A stretch of 64,000 nucleotides of DNA from Aplectana chamaeleonis (Eukaryota > Nematoda > Chromadorea > Rhabditida > Cosmocercidae). Of the stretch, positions 59,800 to 64,000 are shown piece after piece. The DNA lies in NCBI GenBank assembly GCA_029168955.1, contig JAPDOI010000154.1, positions 616,001-680,000 of the forward strand, read 5' to 3'. A model generated the notes under the pieces. It did no database searches and had not been told where the DNA came from. It saw nothing but the letters and a program-made list of their open reading frames with translations. Position 1 is the stretch's first letter. Each line of letters starts with the position of its first letter. Position numbers and translations under genes: made by a program.

Positions 59800-60076
59800 T
59801 GAAAAAGGTCGGATCTATGTGTAAATACCTCACAGAAATTCAAGACAGAGTTTTCCAAACAAATGGCTGGAATACATGGAACTGAGCGGCATACCTTTTC
59901 AAAGTCCGAGGAACCGTTCATCTACCGAATACCTGATGTTCCACTGACTTTGAAAAGGTATGCCGCTCAGTTACATGTATCCCAGCCATTTGTTTGGGAA
60001 ATTTTTGTCCCGAATTTCTGTAGGGTAGAAACTACATTTGGCCGAGTATATTGGCACATAGATTCGACCCTTTTCG

Positions 60077-60112
60077 GACTCCGAAGTGGGCGAGACCGTC
60101 GAAGCGTTAGTC
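60077..60112 (+). ncRNA. Degenerate hammerhead-like motif, right arm
   Basis: On the plus strand: GACT, CCGAAGT, GGGCGAGACCGTC, GAAGC, GTT, AGTC. This is the inverted partner of the motif at 59764, with extra core changes (GAAGC for GAAAC), so it is presumably inactive. Confidence 0.45.
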
Positions 60113-60308
60113 TACCAATAAAGCCATACTACCTCGTGCTCGCTACAGTCAACTATTATTCTGATGCCGAGGTTCATCGAGAGTCGAACGTGGAGATTCT
60201 CACATACATTGTTTCCGAGTTGCTTTGAGATTTACAAGTATCAGGCTGATCGAAAAGTCTTGGCAACTTTATTGAGGTTTTTCAAATTTATTAGCTCCTT
60301 TTTTAACA

Positions 60309-60653
60309 TTACAAATCAATATAGTCTCCCTCATTAGCTATGACAGTGGTCCACCTCTCAGGCAGGTCATTAATCCCGTTCTCCCAGACAGCGGGGGACT
60401 GGGAATCGAAGAATTCACCAAAAGTAGTAGAGCATCCCGCGCTTGTCCCAGAAGCAGCACAGCAGTTTGTCTGTTTGTTTTCCAAGCCCGTATCTCCATC
60501 GTTGAAGCGGGAGATCCAACGGGCCACCGTGCGGTAGGAAACGCTGTCCTCGAACATTGCAGCGTTGATGTTGGTGACGGCTTCAGACGCCGAGGAGCCG
60601 CGACGCCACTCGTAGAAGATAAGTAGTCGAAGTTGAGGTTGGGTGAAATCCAT
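60309..60653 (-). CDS. mariner DNA-binding-only ORF
   Basis: From ATG at 60653 a 114-codon frame begins MDFTQPQLRLLIFYEWRRG, keeps the first helix-turn-helix (SYRTVARWISRFNDGDTGLENK), then jumps across a deletion to the mariner C-terminus (FFDSQSPAVWENGINDLPE..WTTVIANEGDYIDL). No catalytic aspartate motif remains. The frame is undamaged although the catalytic core is gone. If expressed it could bind TIRs and dampen transposition. That role is inference. Confidence 0.7.
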   Translation of the reverse strand: MDFTQPQLRLLIFYEWRRGSSASEAVTNINAAMFEDSVSYRTVARWISRFNDGDTGLENKQTNCCAASGTSAGCSTTFGEFFDSQSPAVWENGINDLPERWTTVIANEGDYIDL

Positions 60654-60683
60654 TGTAGTTACCGTCCCAAACGAGCTCGCGCC

Positions 60684-60720
60684 CTTATATACCCCTACCA
60701 TGGAAGCTTCCAGAAGGTTC
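60684..60720 (-). promoter_or_regulatory. Perfect four-unit heat-shock element plus TATA box
   Basis: GAAGCTTCCAGAAGGTTC at 60703-60720 is four alternating nGAAn/nTTCn units with exact spacing. On the minus strand GTATATAAG (60684-60692) lies just downstream, and the ATG is 31 bp further on. A related array is found at 56489 in another mariner. Confidence 0.75.
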
Positions 60721-60966
60721 TCGGTGTTGCACCTGTACTTCAGCGAAAACCCCACTTTTCACGATTTTTCTTGGGATAAATTTGTTTTGCTGCCAAGACT
60801 TTTCGATCAGCCTAATAGTACGCACAACTTGTGAAAATCTTTGAGAATTTTCCAGCCATCCTGTACAAACTAGCCGACAATTTTCGAAATGAAGCCGTTA
60901 ATTCGACTTTTTTTTCGAACAAGACTATGCTTCTACCTTATTGAAATTTTCAGAATTCAAAATACA

Positions 60967-63601
60967 ATGGCAATTCTACGTTACTTGGCCGCCATTAGCA
61001 CGTTATCGTGGACTTTTTTCTCGGTCGAATGCTGCGGAAGCGCCAGAATCACAGTGTCAGGTGAGAGGCAATTGAAGGGTATCAATTTTTGTCTAAACTT
61101 CACATTTGTTAATATAATAGTTACGGTCTGTTCAGTATAATGTATTCTTTCGATCATAATGTGTTGGGAATATGCTTCTGTCTCTGAGCCTCATAAAGTG
61201 TAAAATATATATTAAGTTTGAGGCTGCAGGAGGAAGTAGAACCGAACGTTCCCGAAAAGATTGCTAAAATTTGGGAAATTCTGGAAAACTCCCTCCATCT
61301 AATGACGTTTCGGTGCGTAGCACCTTCTTCGGACCTGAATACAAATCACTTGGTTACGATGTGTCCGGAACAGGGGTGTGCGGAATTTTCTGTTTTCGAT
61401 TTCCTGCGCATTTTTGGCCATTTTTTTTCTGTTTTTTTTTTGTAAAAACAGGCAAAATTTGGCAGAAAACAGAAAAAAGCGTGAAACGCGATTTGCGCCA
61501 GAGGGAAGTGGCCGGACTCATAGAAACCCAACCCGCATTCTCTGCAGTTCCCTATGATAAACTAACCTATCTCGCTATGGTGGGTACCAGGGATGAGCGG
61601 AGTTCCGCGTTTCGCGTTCCGAAACCCGCAGTTGCGCGCATTTTCGGCATTCTGCGTTCCGCATTCCGAAAACCGCAGAAATCGCCGCGCAATGCGAAAA
61701 TTTTGGGTCATCTGCGACGTAACAAAACACTAGATGACTTCTGAATTCTTCCGCGTTTCGCGTTCCGAAAACCGCATTTTCGCGTATTTTCAGGCGTTTC
61801 GCGCCCGATTTCCGGAACCCGAGAAAAAATTTTCTGTTTCGAAACCCGAAAACCGATTTCCGAAATTTCATATCTATATTCCGCTCATCCCCGGTGGGTA
61901 CGCAAGCAGGGGTGATCTGCCGGCAGGAGGTGCCACTGTTCTCTCGACACGGTAGGGTTGGATCCGCATCCAGGGTCAACCAGATCTACTATCCCCTACG
62001 GAGTCCTCGAATCGGTACCGTATTCATGCAAGGAGAAGAAGGAATCGACTGGGGAGGCGGCCGACTTCCGCAAGCCACTTAGCGTCGGCGTGAATCCGGA
62101 AGAGACTTCGCGTTCATTGGTGAAGGTTGGCGCAAACTCGGTCCACCTATGTTATAGCACATGACACCGAGTTTGCGCCAACCTTCAACAGTGAACGCGA
62201 AGTCTCTTCCGGATCCACGCCGACGTTATGTGCCTGAGAAGCATCCAAGCATCTATGAGATATACGTCGAATACCCTACGTATCCCACTAGGAGTTGAGG
62301 AAGCCGAGCCCTATCTTGAATTTATAGTGGTTACCCAGAAGTTCAAAGTTGATGCTACCCTCAGAAGTTTTGCGATGCAGTTATAACGCGAAAACACCCG
62401 TCATGGTGGAGCGGGCGGCGCGTTTGGACATTTATACTCACGCGGCATACACGTGAGGTACGTGGACACTGTAATACTCCTCTACGGCGTTGAGGAGCAG
62501 TAGTGTTCAACCCAGCAACTACCTCGAAATTATCGTCAAAATATGTGCACCAAGGAAGGGCAAATCTGCTTCGACTGAATCTACGCTCTTTTTGCACATA
62601 ACTAGCCCCTGATCAAAAAATCGAGTGTTATTGTCCCAGGAAGAGGAAGGTTAGAGGATAGAGGATCGTTTTGCGCTTATCATCTGCCTCTGTCGAAAGT
62701 TTAAACTCTTGCTCTGGTCAACCGTTGGCTTTCGGATGCTGTTCAAAAGAGCCATTTAATACGGGAAAAATTGTAAAAAGCTCAATGCTGCGAAAATTCT
62801 CAAATACTATCCGCTTAACACTATTTATTGGATTTCAAAAAAAAATCTGTTTTCTGCTCATTTTTGGAGATTTTTCTCTGTTCTCTATTTTCTGTCAAAC
62901 TGGATTTTCTGTTTTCTGTTTCCTAAAAAAAATCCGCTTATATCTGGTCCGGAAGTGTCGGCTGTAGACTATCCTCTGTAGCAAATGCGCCTATGTTGAA
63001 AAAAATTTCATACTTTCGAGAAGCCATTATATAGTAGCCCCATATGACATCAGTCAGCGCTACCTGGTAGATTACGGTGGGTATACGGTAGTTCTGCTCA
63101 GGTCTTAGATTTGACACAGAATTCCTATGCAAGGTTTATTCGAGATGCCGAATACGAATTTAGCGTTCGCTTGTCCATTTCGGGAAATACTAAGACAGGT
63201 TTTCGCCCCCTGAATGACATGATACCCACCATAATCTACCAAAGGCCTCATAAATCCCACAAACGGACCCCAGACAAATTTTAAGCACCCCAATAACACC
63301 CCAAAATACAAGTTTCGTACCGGATCCGAATTTTTTTACTAAATTCAAAGCTTTCGAGTTTTCGCTTTAAAACCAATTTTTCAGATTCCCAAATAATTCA
63401 CCTTTTGACTGACTCTGTTCCCAAAATGTCTAATATTCAAGTTTTCGCCTATCTCGACTTTTATCAAGAATTTCAAAAATAAAGTTCTCGCAAAAAAGCT
63501 TGCAATCTCATTTCTAGGTGGTGATTCGCCCGGACCCAATATTGAACACGGCAAAGGACATAGCAGTGGTCATGGAGCCGGACACGGTGGTGGTGCAAAC
63601 T
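60967..63601 (+). CDS. Secreted-protein family member, exons 1-2 (partial)
   Basis: Exon 1 60967-61060 (ATG to TCA G|GTGAGA) encodes a signal peptide, MAILRYLAAISTLSWTFFSV, then ECCGSARITVS, clearly related to the exon at 43160 (ISW.F, CC, TVS). Exon 2 63518-63601 (acceptor TTTCTAG, donor GTGAGT) reads GGDSPGPNIEHGKGHSSGHG, then AGHGGGAN, in the same phase 1. The Gly/His-rich segment could bind metal, which is inference. Later exons lie beyond the window. A hAT-within-hAT fills the intron. Confidence 0.65.
61300..61336 (-). ncRNA. Hammerhead-like motif, one core change
   Basis: On the minus strand: AGGT, CCGAAGA, AGGTGCTACGCACC, GAAAC, GTC, ATTA. Stem II has five pairs and GAAAC-GTC is intact. 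CTGAAGA has one change (CCGAAGA), and stem I is weak (U-A and two G-U). It is probably a decayed Penelope end fragment; no reverse transcriptase lies nearby. Confidence 0.45.
61588..61893. mobile_element. Short hAT-like MITE nested in another
   Basis: The ends are CAGGGATGAGCGGA (61588) and TCCGCTCATCCCCG (to 61893). GTGGGTAC flanks both sides exactly (61580-61587, 61894-61901). The 306-bp body is almost entirely TTCCGCGTTTCGCG and CCGAAAACCGC words. Confidence 0.9.
62083..62225. repeat. Hairpin element, copy 2 (paired with 50167)
   Basis: CGTCGGCGTG, CCGGAAGAGACTTCGCGTTC and TGAAGGTTGGCGCAAACTCGGT are complemented on the right through CACGCCGACG. The arms are about 60 bp and nearly perfect. 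The loop includes CCACCTATGTTATAGCAC, which appears inverted in copy 1. Confidence 0.9.
62226..62670. other. Spacer, no feature recognised
   Basis: This is interior sequence of the hAT-like element and intron of the gene at 60967. No exon or terminus is convincing. Confidence 0.3.
62955..63517. other. Intron sequence, no feature recognised
   Basis: AT-rich spacer leading to the exon at 63518. The polypyrimidine and TTTCTAG acceptor are at 63508-63517. Confidence 0.35.
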
Positions 63602-63649
63602 GTGAGTAATTCAATCCCATATCCTCTAGTTCAGAGTTAGATTTACTCT

Positions 63650-63775
63650 GTTCCCTCGCGCGCTTGTGCGGAGCGAAGCTAGAGACAGCGAGAAAGTGTG
63701 GGAAGAAGGAGGCGCAGCGTCCGCGCGCCGACGCACACGAAGAACGGAAATAAATCAGACTTGGAAACAGAGGTT
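63650..63775 (+). repeat. Dispersed repeat, copy of the 47956 type
   Basis: GCGCTTGTGCGGAGCGAAGC, TAGAGACAGCGAGAAAGTGTGG, GGAGGCGCAGCGTCCGCGCG and GAACGGAAATAAAT match 47956-48035, and the inverse of 51779-51850. It lies just after an exon of the partial gene. The frame through it has no motif. Confidence 0.6.
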
Positions 63776-64000
63776 ATCAGTATCGTCAACAGAACGCACA
63801 TGTAGCACGCAAAAAAGAGTTTATCAACTTAGAGTCAACGTGAGACCCAGGAAATTTATTTGGCCGATGAAATCTAGCAATTGGTGTATGAAAGAGATTG
63901 TGAACGGACGCAACGGGGCTGATAGGGTGTTCGTATCATTCTCTATTTGCGAAATTTTTAGTCCGAAAGTGAAAATCCTTAAATATGGCTGAGGGTGTCC

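Larger units (their letters stand above)
59761..60118. repeat. Inverted pair of Penelope-type ends (hairpin)
   Basis: GTAGACTAACGTTTCGGCGG and the following GTCTCGCCCTCTTCG at the left are complemented at 60076-60118 (GGGCGAGACCGTCGAAGC, GTTAGTCTACC). The central part also folds (GGCATACCTTTTCAAAGTC at 59888 against GACTTTGAAAAGGTATGCC at 59946). Each arm contains a hammerhead-like 36-nt motif. This looks like a head-to-head remnant of Penelope terminal repeats. Confidence 0.75.
60241..60815 (-). mobile_element. Internally deleted mariner
   Basis: TIRs: TCAGGCTGATCGAAAAGTCTTGG (60241) and CCAAGACTTTTCGATCAGCCTAA (to 60815), flanked by TA (60239, 60816). At 575 bp it lacks the central transposase. 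On the minus strand it keeps promoter, start, N-terminus and C-terminus, with a single open frame. It could be mobilised in trans by an intact relative. Confidence 0.92.
61371..62946. mobile_element. hAT-like element with 8-bp target duplication
   Basis: The ends are CAGGGGTGTGCGGAA (61371) and the more decayed TCCGCTTATATCTG (to 62946). GTCCGGAA flanks both sides exactly (61363-61370, 62947-62954). TTTTCTGTTTTC words fill both subterminal zones. Length (1576 bp) and words match 48593-50166. It contains another hAT-like element and a hairpin element. No transposase is seen. Confidence 0.78.

Overview
This is nuclear DNA from a nematode, most likely a clade V (strongylid, hookworm-like) species. 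The evidence is a mix of mariner, Tc3-like, RTE, Penelope-like and hAT-like elements, very dense short inverted-repeat elements, (TA)n tracts above 100 bp, and tiny exons with nematode-style TTTCAG acceptors. There are no bacterial operons, and no rRNA or intact tRNA gene is seen. The species assignment is inference.

Host genes occupy little of the window. All recognisable host exons are on the + strand and belong to one family of small, cysteine-rich, predicted secreted proteins that I cannot name. The best model is a six-exon gene at 43160-53118 whose exon lengths sum to an exact open frame of 156 codons plus stop. A second member has exon 1 at 23452 and its last three exons at 38326-38751. 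Orphan terminal exon pairs lie at 20578-20996 and 40045-42889. The start of another gene, with a Gly/His-rich second exon, runs off the right edge (60967, 63518). Segments 20310-21960 and 39770-44960 are paralogous copies that differ mainly by transposon insertions.

The rest is mobile DNA. 1-9000: a hairpin element, a decayed mariner inside a (TA)n tract, and a degenerate RTE-type LINE. 9000-17500: a three-copy inverted repeat, G/C-run blocks, a decayed Tc3-like copy and a nested foldback element. 17900-29400: two hAT-like elements with exact 8-bp target duplications, the second carrying a Penelope-like retroelement (GIY-YIG type, with a hammerhead-like motif) inserted in a TTAA-flanked MITE. 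30000-36000: a head-to-tail train of TTAA MITEs, a 21-bp satellite, a foldback element and a MITE-in-MITE insertion whose empty site exists elsewhere in the window. 38000-53000: the gene family with element-filled introns. 53000-64000: two mariner-type elements whose promoters carry heat-shock-element-like arrays, an inverted pair of Penelope ends, and a hAT nested in a hAT.

The strongest leads are the shared TTTAAAGGCA-ended MITE superfamily with direct evidence for TTAA targeting, five hAT-like elements with perfect 8-bp duplications and family-specific subterminal word arrays, heat-shock-element-like promoters in two mariners (one reduced to a DNA-binding-only ORF), and hammerhead-like motifs of identical 36-nt geometry at Penelope termini.
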